A DNA stretch of 64,000 nt, from NCBI GenBank assembly GCA_021904315.1, contig CM038910.1, positions 7,378,001-7,442,000 of the forward strand, given 5' to 3'. The translations under genes and the position numbers were made by a program. This document shows, piece after piece, positions 22,110 to 33,789 of the stretch (position 1 is the stretch's first letter; the number at the start of each line of letters is the position of its first letter). Under the pieces are notes generated by a model. That model saw nothing but the letters and a program-made list of their open reading frames with translations, did no database searches and was not told where the DNA came from. Origin of the DNA: Sphagnum magellanicum (taxonomy: Eukaryota; Streptophyta; Sphagnopsida; Sphagnales; Sphagnaceae).

Positions 22110-23700
22110 GTAACGAGTTCACACTTGGGCCAATAGCACAGGCCACACTAACTGGGTGCTGGTTCACACTTGTGGCTGGCCAACTTGGTGTACTCTGGAA
22201 GCTGATGACCATTGGATGAAGTCAACCATGGATGAAGATGAAGTCATCCGACAGTTTCAGTGAAGTGAGGATCCATCAAAGAAAGAGACATTATTTCCCA
22301 AAGAAACCCCACCCCCCTGCCCCGCCCCAAAAAAAAGGTACATGGCAATAAATGGGCATTTATGTAAAAGATACCACCTATTGCCATCATGCATACAATC
22401 TTATTGGAGGACACTAAGGCTAATTGTTAAAAAAATCTTTGATGGGTAAAAGAGTAAACTTATTTATCAGAAATTTGAAAAGAAAAAAAAATGAAAAAAT
22501 GAAAGAAAAAAAAGAGAAAAAAGGACCAAAAAGAGAAGGAAAAAAAAGACCAAGAAATAAAAATTATTATTTTATTCTTGTTATAACTTTCAGGAAACCA
22601 TTCATATAACTCAAATTGGCTTTTGTATTATTTATTATTTGCAAAAGTCACAATTTAATTTTTTTTATAATAACTATAATAATAAAAACAATTGGGTTTC
22701 TAAATTTACTCTGTTCCAAATGGTTTCTCAAATATTATTTTCTTCGAATATTAATGAGAAAAATCTAAGAATTACATTTGTAATAATCGGATTTCATTAA
22801 AAAATATCATTATAATAAATAACAAAAACTCATTTTGTGAAACATAATTTGTTATTCTTCATGCAAAATCCAACCATTTTTTAATATATATTTTTTGCAT
22901 ATATATTATTTATTTAAAACAAATTTCGAATTTTGTGATGTTGCCTAAGTGGCGAGAACATTCATGACAATTGAGGCTGTCCTAATCCAATTTCGACTAC
23001 TTAATTCTTGCATTAAAAAAATTTAGTAAAATTATGTAAAATTATAATTTAAATATTTTATTAAAATTTTAAATGCAAAATCTTATAATCTTAATTTTTG
23101 TAAAATTAATTAATTAATTTACATATATATAACACATATTTTTATGGAATGTTTTTTGGAAATTCTTGGTGATAAGAAAGGAACCCCCACTACTAGCCTT
23201 CCCCCTGCCCCCAAATTCAGTTAGTTTTAAAAGCGCCTTTTATGGTTAAATAATTCTTGCTAAATTTGACCCCCACAATAAAGAGACCAAATAACCCCCT
23301 CTTCAGCAATTCTTTGCCAATTTAGGAAAAAACAAGCCAATCTTTGTCCACAAGTAAAGTGGCTTTTTGTTCGGGTCTGGACTTTTTGGGGGGGGGGGGG
23401 GGGTTTGGTGGGGGTCAGCCAATTGTACTTCAACCTTGCTAAATAATACTACTTTTTTTTTTTTTTCCCCCCTTTACTTTAGTAACAAGGGGGTGTTTCA
23501 CACTCTCGCCTTTGTCATTTACATTAAAGAGTATCTTAAGGCAAAAGAAAAAATTTATGGAAACTCCAAAAAAAAAAAAATCCAATTGAAAGGGCCATGG
23601 AAGAAACTCTGATGGACCTTAAAAGATGGCCTTAACATGGCCTTACACCCCCTCCAACAATCCTTCAGTCCCTACACTTATTAAGGCCAACTTGGAAAGG
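22110..23700. other. AT-rich spacer with homopolymer runs
   Basis: No gene is seen. The region holds a purine-rich AAAGAAAAAA tract (22,470-22,560), very AT-rich sequence (22,600-23,150), a G homopolymer of about 18 at 23,385, and T and A runs near 23,455 and 23,570. Confidence 0.5.
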
Positions 23701-23774
23701 AGGGTACGTAAAAAGTCACCCGTGCACTAAGTGTAAAGTCTTTTTTTCGGGAAAGGCAAGGCAAGGCGGGGGGA

Positions 23775-23990
23775 CGTAAGAACGTGAGAGCTTTGTTTGA
23801 GAACGTGAGATGAAGAGCGTGACAAAGTGATATGGTCCATGCACTGCATGAGAACGTGGAATGGAGAACGCGAGAACGTGGCACTGGAGAACGTGAGAAC
23901 GTAGGTGGGGTTGGGCGGGCGAGGGGACAACAGTGACAGTGTGGGGGGCGCGGGGGGTAGAGAAAGGCACGGCTGCATACGTGGCTTATT
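23775..23990. promoter_or_regulatory. cluster of GAGAACGTG / ACGTG motifs upstream of the BIC-type gene
   Basis: AACGTG occurs at about 23,781, 23,802, 23,853, 23,875 and 23,890, AACGTA at 23,899, and TACGTGGC at 23,979. Several sit in a GAGAACGTG repeat. ACGT cores are the known binding sites of plant bZIP factors such as HY5. The cluster is about 1.0-1.2 kb upstream of the ATG and about 200-350 bases before the likely transcript start. Confidence 0.55.
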
Positions 23991-24099
23991 TCCACACCAG
24001 AGAAATAGTATGTGGTGTAAGAGTCGCTGCGTTCCTATTGGTCACTTTAGGGTTTCCGTTCCTGGCCATCCCCTGATCGAACCCCAGCAGCGTCGCGCG

Positions 24100-24948
24100 A
24101 AGTTCACTGTGCGAGCGCGCAACGCAACAAACAAAAATCCCCCCCTTCTCTCTATCTCTCTCTCTTCTCTCTCATTCCGCCAGAATCAAATGCTCGCTCC
24201 TGATTGCTCTGCTTTCCCTCCTCCCTGCTCCTCCTGATTTGATGATTTGTAAGACCTGCTGAACTTCAACCTGTTGTAGGTAGCAGCAACAGGCAGCAGA
24301 CAGGACCATATTATTCAGCTGCAGCTGCTATTTCTACCTTCCACCAATACTTACTAAGAGATTTTGTTTCATCGTATCATCGCCCTTGTCTTGCCCCCCT
24401 TCCCTTCTCTGGCTTCTGTTGCCGTGTTCCTAATATTGTTCTCTCAGCAACCAATTTGTGTGCCCGCTGCATCTTCTTGCAGCTGCTAGCTTGTCTGATT
24501 TCGTTGGCGCCGCGCAAGACGGAGTGGAACTAGAACTTGCTGCTGAATATTACTCTGTTGTTGTTTCGTTGTTTTAGCAGCTTGCAGTGGAAGCAGCAGC
24601 GGATCCAGGAAGGTGCAGCAGGTGCAGCAGCTTGTTGTTCTGCAGTGGGATTTGTAATACCCAGAAAAAAAAAACGTCACAAGGGGGGTTTTTTTTTTGT
24701 GGGGGAGGAGGGGAGTTGGGTCCGGACGAGGATGATTTGTATAGTACTTCTTGGACGAAGCTGCTGTTGAAGTTAGCTTTCGAAAGGAGAGGACGTCCTG
24801 CAGAACTTTTGATCTGATCTAGTGGAGAGAAAAAGAGTATACCCATTTGCAACAGACCGAGTTTCTGTGAAGGGAAAAGAGTATACCCATTCGCAGCAGA
24901 TCGAGTTCGTGTGCAGCAGCAGCTTCAAGTGATCTGTCTGCTGAGAGT
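24100..24948 (+). other. probable 5' leader of the BIC-type gene
   Basis: A C-rich tract then CTCTCTATCTCTCTCTC (24,150-24,165) looks like a transcription start region. The leader is about 800 bases and rich in CAG/CTG triplets (AGCAGCAG). It holds a short direct repeat: AAGAGTATACCCATT at 24,833 and again at about 24,880, each followed by a similar GCA.CAGA.CGAGTT block. An intron may be present but was not fixed. Confidence 0.5.
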
Positions 24949-25737
24949 ATGCAACATGATCATGCGGAGAATCGGACTAGGGCGAGTTCTCGTTCTGATC
25001 AGAAGCGGAGAAGCTGCTTTGATGTTGCAGCGGCGGTAGAGCATCGACACGACATGAAGAAGAGACGAGCGAGGGATTCGGTTACTGGTGTAATTCATCA
25101 GGGTATTTCTAATTCTTTAACTTCTTCGCACTCATCCCCGCAGCGTAGTTTAGTTTCCATTCCTGTGGAAGCTCCTTATTCAACGCCGTGGAATTCCTGT
25201 TTTACTCATGAGCAAGGGTTTGACGCGGGGTTGGTGATGGGTCAGACGTCGGCCTTGCAGTTCATGAGTCATGTGCAAACCACAAATAGGTGCGTAGAGG
25301 AGGGTGTTGCAGATTGTGACCACGAGGAGGATGAAACCGACACGGAAGAAGATTGTGAGGATGACAACAGGCTTGTCATGGCCAAAGCTTCTTCGGGTCA
25401 CGAGTACGGGGGGGACGGCGATGCAGAAATCAGCTCAACAATCTGCACGGATCCTTGCCAAGCCGTGAGGCTGGAAAGCATGATGTCCCCATTAGAGAGG
25501 ATTCAGTTGTTTAGGCAACAAATGTCCGGCAACGTTGTCATTCCCGATACCTGGTCAGGCGAGGAGAAGCTCAAGGATTGGGCTCGTCATGGCACTGTGG
25601 AAGATGCATTGCGTCCGCTAGGACTCATGATGGCTACCGCCTCTTTGGCCAACGATTCTCTTTCCAAACGCGCAACTCCCTCAAGGCTTTCAGGTCCAGC
25701 TTCCATCTCTCCCGTGGTATTATCGCAGCTTAGATAA
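24949..25737 (+). CDS. BIC-type protein (blue-light inhibitor of cryptochromes homolog)
   Basis: A single-exon frame encodes 262 residues. Residues 180-236 match the BIC domain: LERIQLFRQQMSGNVVIPD, then TW, then EEKLKDW, and LMMATASLAND aligned with the S/ARAAL end of the family. Known BIC1/BIC2 bind photoactivated cryptochromes through this region and block their homo-oligomerisation in the nucleus. The protein here is longer than Arabidopsis BICs (about 120-140 residues, from memory). The long N-terminus has basic clusters (QKRR at 18-21, KKRRAR at 37-42) that could direct nuclear import, and an acidic stretch (HEEDETDTEEDCEDD, 125-139). The first W of the usual VWIPD motif is V here. ACGTG motifs upstream fit light control, as reported for BIC genes elsewhere. 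Confidence 0.82.
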   Translation: MQHDHAENRTRASSRSDQKRRSCFDVAAAVEHRHDMKKRRARDSVTGVIHQGISNSLTSSHSSPQRSLVSIPVEAPYSTPWNSCFTHEQGFDAGLVMGQTSALQFMSHVQTTNRCVEEGVADCDHEEDETDTEEDCEDDNRLVMAKASSGHEYGGDGDAEISSTICTDPCQAVRLESMMSPLERIQLFRQQMSGNVVIPDTWSGEEKLKDWARHGTVEDALRPLGLMMATASLANDSLSKRATPSRLSGPASISPVVLSQLR

Positions 25738-26500
25738 CCGATCGACAAACAACAAACGCTGAAGACAAAGACATAGCTTGGTAGCAACCATAGCTGCTGC
25801 TATCTTTTGTATTACAGCGTAATACTACTCTAGTCTGGGCGTCAAGAAAGGCAAAGAAGCTGCAATTCATTGAACGCTATAGAATGGTAGATCCATCTTG
25901 TACCATTTCCGTTTGATTCTTTCACTGAAATGAAATCCTGGGAGTGCCATTCTCTCCCTACCCACTTTCTCAGTTTGTCAAGAAACTAGAGCTAGCTCAG
26001 CTTGTATTTTTTGTCCTCATGTAGTTGTGCACCTTCTTGCTGCAAATGGAATAACTCATATGCTAAGCTGATCACTATCGTCTGCTGATCTCTAGTCTCA
26101 TCACCAGTCTGAGAATATTCACAGTGTTCAACCAACTCATGAGCCATGATCATAGGTATCTTTCTCTTGAGATCCATCAGTTGAACTCATGAACCGCCGT
26201 TGAAAGAAAATTACAAAAGCTGGATCTGAATTTTGAATGAGTGTCTTCATGTGGGTTTTCTTGTCAGTCAGGCTGTTGCTCATTGGACATTACCAGGATA
26301 TATATAGATAGTAGCTGAACCCAATATTGAGCTTCTAAAATTTACACAAAACAGCCAAACTGCCACAGATTCAAGCTTCCAGATTTTGGCATCCACCAGC
26401 AGCAGCAGCAGAATCACACAAAATTCTTTTCAAAACTCCTAGTTACAAGAAGCTTCTTAAAAGAGTATTCAATGTTCCATGAAAGCTAGTAGTAATTCAT
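25738..26500. other. 3' flank of the BIC-type gene and spacer
   Basis: No further coding region is seen. AATGAAATCC near 25,930 may be a polyadenylation context. A short AGCAGCAGCAGCAGA tract lies at about 26,398. Confidence 0.4.
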
Positions 26501-26554
26501 CTCTTACCCCTAAAGTACTGTCATGGAACATTTGCAATCAAAAGGAGTCTGTTG

Positions 26555-27090
26555 CCCCAAGGGTGATGGTTCAGTGGTATGACCCATGTTTTTTGTCAGC
26601 TAAGTGATATAGTCTCTATTTAGAAGCCCCAGGGTGACGACTCAATGGAACAATCCATGTTTGGTATCACAAAGGTCCTGGCCTCAAACCACATGTCTGA
26701 TAGCTCAGTGATGCATTCTCTATTTAGTAACTTGGGGTGATGGCTCAATGTTACAGTTCCTAGTTAGTACCAGAAAAGGTTTTGAGTTCAAACCCACTAG
26801 TGAGCAGGTGAAAGGCCTTGTCCCAATCCCTGGTTGGTACCACAAGTCTAATTCCTATTTGATATCACAAAAGTCTTGAATTCAAACCCAGGAAGTGAAA
26901 ACATAATTATATCATGTGTCACAAGGCTTTGTTGATTGATATCACAATCCCAATTCCTATTTGGTACTACAAAAGTCTTGAGTTTCAAACCCACTTGCAA
27001 GCAGATGAAAGAAAACATTGTTGTGTCCTCTTCCACAAGGTTTGACTTGATGTCATGTCCTTTATCACAAAGGCCTGACTTGAGGTCCAG
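26555..27090 (+). repeat. tRNA-derived SINE-like repeat cluster
   Basis: Box A-like motifs recur (TGGTTCAGTGG at 26,568; TAGCTCAGTGA near 26,700; TGGCTCAATG at 26,741), as do box B-like motifs (GTTCAAACCC at 26,786; ATTCAAACCC near 26,880; TTTCAAACCC near 26,983). The pair at 26,741 and 26,786 has tRNA-like spacing of about 35 bases. Phrases such as TGGTA(C/T)CACAA and AATTCCTATTTG(G/A)TA repeat between them. I read this as several decayed, partly nested SINE heads rather than a functional tRNA gene. Confidence 0.5.
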
Positions 27091-27409
27091 CCAACAGCTT
27101 GTCAATCGATTCTGCTAGTGTGTTCAAAAAGAAAAAGAAAAAACTCTTGATGTTCAGTCAAAATTCTTTTTCTCAAATTTGAAGAAAATTTAGCTACCCA
27201 TCAATCATAATCGCAATCACATGCTGAAGAAACGCATGAAATTCTAATTGCGGAAGAAGAAGATGATGGGTGAAGCGAAGGTTGCAACAAATGATATTCC
27301 AAGCTGAAGAAGAAACAAGCTCTGATGCCTCGAAGAGGAGAGCTTCAAAGTATGTACGCTCATCAGCCGCTCCCTTGCAACAACAACGCGCAAAAACCTC
27401 GAAGAGCTT

Positions 27410-27450
27410 CGAGGTGCCAATTTGAGGTGCCAATTCGAAGTGCCGATTCG
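27410..27450 (+). repeat. short tandem repeat, three units of about 14 bases
   Basis: GAGGTGCCAATT is repeated, with variants, three times (CGAGGTGCCAATTTGAGG...GAAGTGCCGATTCGAG). It lies about 480 bases upstream of the psaK start codon. Confidence 0.6.
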
Positions 27451-27514
27451 AGTAGACAAAAACAAACGTAGCCTGTAGGTTGTGGTCATTGATTCTGCTA
27501 GCACCTCGACAGGG

Positions 27515-27612
27515 GACGTCACAATTTGAGTACGTGGCAAATCGGGACCTGGGTTTCGGATGGTGGGAAACGGGAAATTCGGTTTGGGATTGGTGAACTG
27601 GATACTCTTATC
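27515..27612 (+). promoter_or_regulatory. candidate light-responsive motifs upstream of psaK
   Basis: GACGTC (27,515-27,520) and TACGTGGCA (27,531-27,539) are ACGT-core bZIP sites. CTTATC (27,607-27,612) is the complement of the I-box core GATAAG. This combination is common in photosynthesis gene promoters. They lie 300-400 bases before the ATG. Function is inferred. Confidence 0.45.
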
Positions 27613-27912
27613 TAAATACGCTGCCCGGATGGAAATTTTATACGCATGGATGCCCGAGAAGTTCTCTTCTTTGGTACAACATCAGTAGTAGTGTAATTGG
27701 ATTTTTCTCTATTCTGCCCGTAAAATAAGTGTCGTCGTCTTCTTCGGCTCTATCAGCTGCGCGCGGAGGAACAATCGCTCGCAAATTCTCGCAGCGATTT
27801 CGTGCTCCGTTGAACGTTTCCACGCACTTGCAGCTGTTTATTTGAATCGATTGCACAGTGTTTTTTCTTGTGGATTTTTTTCTGTTTTTCTTTTCCCCGC
27901 AAGAAAAATATA

Positions 27913-29008
27913 ATGGCAGCAATGGCAGTTTCTGCCGCGGTTTCAACCAATGTCACAGCTGCTGCTCCTTTGAAGGAGTTCCAGGGGCTTAAGGCCAGCA
28001 CCAGTTTCAGCAAGGTCCAGAGTGTGGTAATTTTTTTGCTACCGTCCTACTTTGCAAGCGCTTTTTCAAGTTCTTAGCATTTTTGTGCTGAAAAATGAAA
28101 GGCTTGTGTTCTTGCTTTTTTGTGTGGATCGAGGTTCGCTTCGTATTTGCACCTCTCCTGCAATAGCAATTGGCTGTTGCTTCGGTGTGAACTGTTGTCG
28201 CTTAGGCATCTTAGATTCGAAGATCGGTCGGGCCTGCTATGAGCACGGCGGCGTGAATTGCGAAGGTAAATTGCATAGACTGTGACAATTTTGTGTCAGG
28301 AGCGATGTCAAATCGCAGGATGATTGTGGATCGAGGTGATTATTACTCGCTTCGTTCGTCTTCCTCCAGAGTAGTAGGCGTGAGTATTCCAATGCCGCTT
28401 TCCATGTCCTGTTTGGAAAATTTCTTAAAAGAAGCTGTGCTCGATGCAGGCGATGCTTCCACGGTCCGTGAAGGGCAAGGGCGCCTTAGGTGCTCGCTGT
28501 GATTTCATCGGATCTTCCACGAATCTGGTAAGTCTTCCAGCAACAACATTCATGGTTTTATGGTGACGACTGCACATTGTGGAAGCATGCATGTTCCGTT
28601 TTAAGTCTTCTTCCAATCGTGGAGAATTGACTCGAATATGTCAGGTGTATTTTGGGATTCATTGCTCATCTGTAGAAATATCTACCTATTGAGAAAGGAC
28701 CTTGTCGACAACAGTTTTCTTCATTGTTTTATTTTCTCACATGTCCGTGACATCCGCTCTGCAATGCTCTTCTCAAACAGATCATAGTTGGGTCAACAAC
28801 ACTGATGCTGGTTGCCGGAAGGTTCGGCCTCGCACCTTCAGCCAACAGGAAAGCTCTTGCCGGGCTTCAGCTCGTGGACAGAGACTCAGGCCTACAGACA
28901 GGAGATCCCGCCGGCTTCACCGCCACAGACACCTTGGCATGTGGCGTAGTGGGACACATCATCGGCGTAGGCATCGTTCTTGGCCTCAAGGGCGTCGGTG
29001 TCCTGTAA
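27913..29008 (+). CDS. psaK: photosystem I reaction centre subunit PsaK, chloroplast precursor
   Basis: Three exons join in phase 0: 27913-28026, 28450-28527 and 28781-29008, giving 139 residues. PsaK is a small thylakoid membrane subunit at the edge of photosystem I that helps bind LHCI antenna. The first about 45 residues ([17 protein letters not shown]...) look like a chloroplast transit peptide: Ala/Ser/Thr-rich with few acids. The mature part begins near [12 protein letters not shown], followed by transmembrane helix 1 (about 65-83, ending [14 protein letters not shown]), the loop [18 protein letters not shown], and helix 2 with [13 protein letters not shown] up to the C-terminus GVGVL. 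These are family signature segments. Introns of 423 and 253 bases have clear GT/AG ends. The length is normal for the family and nothing is missing. Confidence 0.97.
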
Positions 29009-29284
29009 TTTCCGCTTTCTTCATCGCCATCTCTTGTAAAGAAGAGCGTTGGTGCATAAGTAAAAACTCTTCTCTCATTCCCTCCAAACAACACCCAAGC
29101 TTTTGTTCTTGTACGTGTTCTCTGTTTTCGGATTGCACTCTCTCTCCACAGGAAAGTCATCTCTAATGGTTAAAGAAAACATACTATTGTTTTAGTATGT
29201 GAATAGATGATCGAAATAAGTTTGGTTCACCTTCCTGCACCACAAGCATGTCATTAGCATGAAAGAAACACATGATTATGTACT

Positions 29285-29570
29285 ATGGAATGGTCAAGCC
29301 CCTTGCAAGCCCTGCCCATTATACTGGGTAAGGTGCCAGGCGAGCCCATAATGGGCTCGCCAGGTGAGACACCCAAAGTAAAGGATCAGACTATTCTGCC
29401 CTTTTTCAGGCCCTGCTACATGGCAGAAACTGCCGAGCAAACAAACAGCCAGTGCGGGCAGATTGAGTCTACAGAACCTGCTGTTTCTCAAGTAGGTACC
29501 AACGATCCTCTGCCAAAGGGAGCTGTGCAGGCTCTCTAGTACATAATGGGCAGGGGCTTGACCATTCCAT
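29285..29570. mobile_element. 286-bp inverted-repeat element downstream of psaK
   Basis: ATGGAATGGTCAAGCCCC (29,285-29,302) is the exact reverse complement of 29,553-29,570. Pairing continues after an 11-base gap as CCTGCCCATTAT against ATAATGGGCAGG. Inside lies a second perfect palindrome, GGCGAGCCCA / TGGGCTCGCC, around a 3-base loop (29,339-29,361). The size and terminal repeats suit a MITE. No target duplication was identified. Confidence 0.7.
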
Positions 29571-32500
29571 GGCATTAAGATCTAGGGTGGCAGATTCAAT
29601 GGTTTTTAGAAATTTCAAGTTCAACAGCAGACACATTTTGGTCATTATTGTGAATGTATGAGCATCATTGGAAGAGTTTATCATATGATGTTGTCAAGAA
29701 GATGACACAATCTGCCACCCCAGGCCTTGATTGATTCAAGTTGGACAACATGATTTCACAATGTGATCTGGAACTGTTCTTGGAAAAAGAGAATCTCATC
29801 TCACACTGACGGGGAAAAAGTGTGTGCGGTGTGGAAACCACTCAAACTGGCTTGAGAGCTTGAAATGTTTGGCAGTGAAAAGTCTGGAATCAGTGTCCAA
29901 ACCTTCCATTCCATGTGCAACAATCAGAGAGCTGGGGTGAAATATGAATTCTGGACCTCTCATCATCAGCTTTGCGCATTATAAGACTGCAGTACTTAAA
30001 GTTCACACTACTTCACAGTTTCTGCAAAATCAAATTGGATTAAAGGTCTGTTGCATTGGCCATTAGTACTTCAATCCCACACTTGATACTTTCTGATGCA
30101 AAGCTTGAAGCCATCCACACAAAGAGTTCAAAAGTACTTCATAACCAACTGCAATGAGACCTCCCTCTTATATCAAGTATCATGTTGCCTTCTTGCGTTT
30201 TCAATGTACCTCATTAATTCCTTTTGGCACATTCTTGGTTGCTGGTTGATTGAACCTTAATGCACACTCTTCAGCACTCTTGTTTGGTTTTGTCCAGCAA
30301 TCAGCTCAAGCACATTGTACTAAGTATATATTTGTCCTATTGACCAAAAGCTCAAAAGTTGCTGTTCCTATTGACACAAAGGTCACCTTTTCATTTTTTG
30401 CCTTCCCTTTTACCATTGAGAGAAAGCTGGTGTCTAATTAGGGCACTTGGATCACTAGAATACATTTGGTGGAGGATAAGGACCTACGGTCGTCGATGCA
30501 ATCCCCAAATAAGGGACCTAAGATGAGACGATTGGCCAAGTCTAGTGCCATTTTTTTGGGATGTTCCCACTCATGGGTATTTACCCATGGTAAAGCATGT
30601 GGTGAGGTTTTACCATGCACCTGAACATACAAAGATGATGGGTTTACCTTGTGTAGAAGTGGCAGGGTTCTTACAATTATGTGAGAGGAGACTTATGTCT
30701 ATAAGTAGGTATAAGATCCCTTCCACTCTTAAGGAGTAGACGTAAGATCCCTCTTATCTTCTAGTAGGGATGTCCATGGATTGATGAATTGGTGGCCATG
30801 TAGGTGAGAACATTTAAATTTGATTAATTTTAAGTACCCCATCCTTAGGACTTTCCAATTACATATATAATTCGATCCATGAGATCCCCATTGTTTCCAA
30901 GGAAGTGAACAAAATTTGGGTTGTTGTAACACAATGTTACAACATGTGGATTATTTACTCATTTAATCCTCCTAATCCTCTTGAAAGATCAATTTACAAT
31001 CCCATAGATAAAGAGAGGTATAGTATGTCTTGTCCTGCATTTGGATGTCCACCAAAATGAAGTCAAAGTTTTCCTTGTCTTTTTATTCTTTGTATTAGAG
31101 ATCTTTTGTTTAACGCCATTCACAAGTATTAGCATTGCACCATATTGTGAAAGCATTGGCATTGTAACTTTTCTATTACCTAATCATGTTGTTGTCCAAC
31201 TACAAACAATATATAACATGACCCAATATTTAAAATTGATTGGTATTCAATAATTGCTTTGGATAATTTTCAAACAAAATTAAGAAAAAATATTTTATAC
31301 TATAGAAAACATTACTTTGCCCATAGAAAGTTAGCATTATGAATATTTTAATTGTAGTGATAGCATGTCTACTCACATCTCCAAGATTGTGGAAAAGGAG
31401 TTGAGAATAACATTTTTGAAGAAGATAACCATTACATTTAATTGTAGTCAAACCAAAAATTAACACAACTAGGAAAGGAAATCATAACCTTTGAGTGTTC
31501 TACAAGATTTTTTCTTGATTTGATTGTTCCATTTAATTGCTTCCAATACCAAACAAAGTACAATGAGTGTTATTGAAAAAGGCCAAAAAATCACACAAGA
31601 AAGCAAACAAATTTCAATGAGAAATCACAAACCAAAATGCAATTTTTATGTGCTCATCCCCTATCCACCTAATTATTAAGTATTGAAGGAAGTACCATAA
31701 GAAGTAGCTAAGAAATGTTAGCAATTACCTAACTAATAAATAGGGCACTAAGTGGCTACTAAGTATGTGTATATGTATCACTAGTACATAGGTATTAGAT
31801 ATGGGACAAGAAACCAACAAGTGGGTTTGCCAAGGAAATTTTGTCTTAATTTTATTTAACACAAGAAAAGCACAATCAATAATTTGAAGAATAGTCAAAA
31901 TTTGACAATAGTTGAAACTAGCACTTTATTAAGAAAACAGTCATGGTTTATAAAAGAATACAAATTGCTCAAAAGGAGTTCTAAAAATGGTTTCATCTCA
32001 AGCTTGGGTATTGTCAATTTCCTTTTGTTGAAATTAAAGAATTAGTAAAGAAAGGCACCTAGACTATACAACACCTTGAAGATTCAAAGTTATTTCTTTA
32101 GAATTTTTTTTCATTGTAGTCAATGTAAAATACTTAAGTTATAGAAATGAAACTTTATTGAAAACTTTTATAAACTTAAAATTAATACCATGTGCATTTT
32201 CCAAAAAAGGTATAAACATTTCAAGGTTTCACCCAATCTTCAGGGGTAAGAATGTTGAATGCATGAATATCCAATGGTTCTTGATGCTTTCCAAGAAATT
32301 CATAAAATATGTTTTGTCATGAACATGAAAGCTTTTAATGATACCAACCCACCAACAATTTGAATACCAAGCCTCCACCACATCATTTGCAACTCCACTT
32401 TGAATGTTTAATGTAAGTGGAATTGATCTAATTGTGAAATGTTCACCCTCTCTCACAAGAGTTTCAATTCATCATTGTTGTCAATAAATTCATCATATTG

Positions 32501-33789
32501 CACAATGAAGTTTTCTTTGAAGATGAAGAATTTGAACAACAAACCATGCACCAAAAAAATTCATCCTTGACATCTTTGACTTCAATATGAAGTTCTTCTT
32601 TCATTCACATATTGAACACACTTTCAATGTTGTAGATGTGACAAGATTTATGTACAATGTTAAAATATTTTAAAATGTAACTAATTTTTTAATTTGGTGT
32701 GAAACAAGATTATACTTTACATTGAAATTAATATAAACACCAACAATGTTGAGTGAAAGCAAAAAAACTTGTGAACCATATTTGCATGAGATGGATGACT
32801 CTAAAGCTACACAACCCTGACTATTTATATGTCCCTTCATGGGAAATCTAAAATCACTTAGAAATAAAAATTTGAAGTATTGCATTTCATAAAGTAAAGT
32901 TCAACAACATATCAATGCATGCAATAATGCATAGTGGTTTGAAATTATAACAACCAACAATTGTGATGGTTGTTTGATGTGACTTGCAGCCAATGTTATC
33001 TACAATGTGTTGTTGTGCTCATGAACATGGCTTGTAATAAGGGAATAACCACGCATGCAAAGTTAAAGAAATTATTTGGCAAGGAAGCCTATAGTATATC
33101 CAAGGATAGTTTATTAATTATCACAAATACGAACAAGCTTTTGTTAATGTATGTCTTGGGAATCAAAATGAAAAAAAAAAAAACAATCATGATTGGGACA
33201 ATTACTTCATCAAATGGGTGAGTCAAGATCTTTTATGCCTTCACGGTTCAATTGAAATGTCACCTTAGTAAGCATCTTACACGTGCATATAACAAGTGAA
33301 AAAATTTAATTCAAAAAGTTGATCTTTGTTGTTACTATGAACAACATTAGGTTGACACATATCTTGTAGTGGGAGTGAAAGAAAACATGTTACGATTACA
33401 CATAATACTTGCATGAGTTTGGTCAATCAGAAACTTACATAACCCCAATTTTTTCCACAACTTTTGATGGTTAAATTTTGGCAAGTAAATCTAGAAGAAA
33501 AATGCATATTTACAATTGGCATGTGCAACTGCTTTTTAATCGCATGTGTTACATGCATTAAAAATGACTTACTTGTGTTAAATAAGTCGAATGTGTTTTT
33601 AATTGCAAGTGACAATAAATGTAGGATGAAATCAAAGTCAATGTATATGGTTTCATTTTTATGTAATTTATATGGTCTTTGCAACTCATACATAACTATC
33701 ATGCGAATGTCAATATTTTTAATTTTTAAATGCACACCAATATATTTTAGCCATCCACATGAACTCATCGATGTTGCCAATGGCCACAT
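29571..33789. other. AT-rich spacer, no gene seen
   Basis: I find only short frames. A segment of higher GC at about 30,440-30,930 carries small palindromes (CATGGGTA..TACCCATG near 30,572) and may be part of an old repeat. The remainder is A/T-rich without recognisable structure. Confidence 0.5.

Noticed and set aside
21622..22212. Minus-strand open frame of 196 codons
   Set aside because: It is the shadow of the Abraxas-like relic, whose motifs are on the plus strand.
23681..23995. Three overlapping minus-strand frames over the ACGTG array
   Set aside because: They are repetitive frames caused by the GAGAACGTG repeat, with no motif or gene context.
26735..26800. Functional tRNA gene
   Set aside because: Box A and box B are present, but no complete cloverleaf with an acceptor stem could be drawn by eye, and copies recur nearby.
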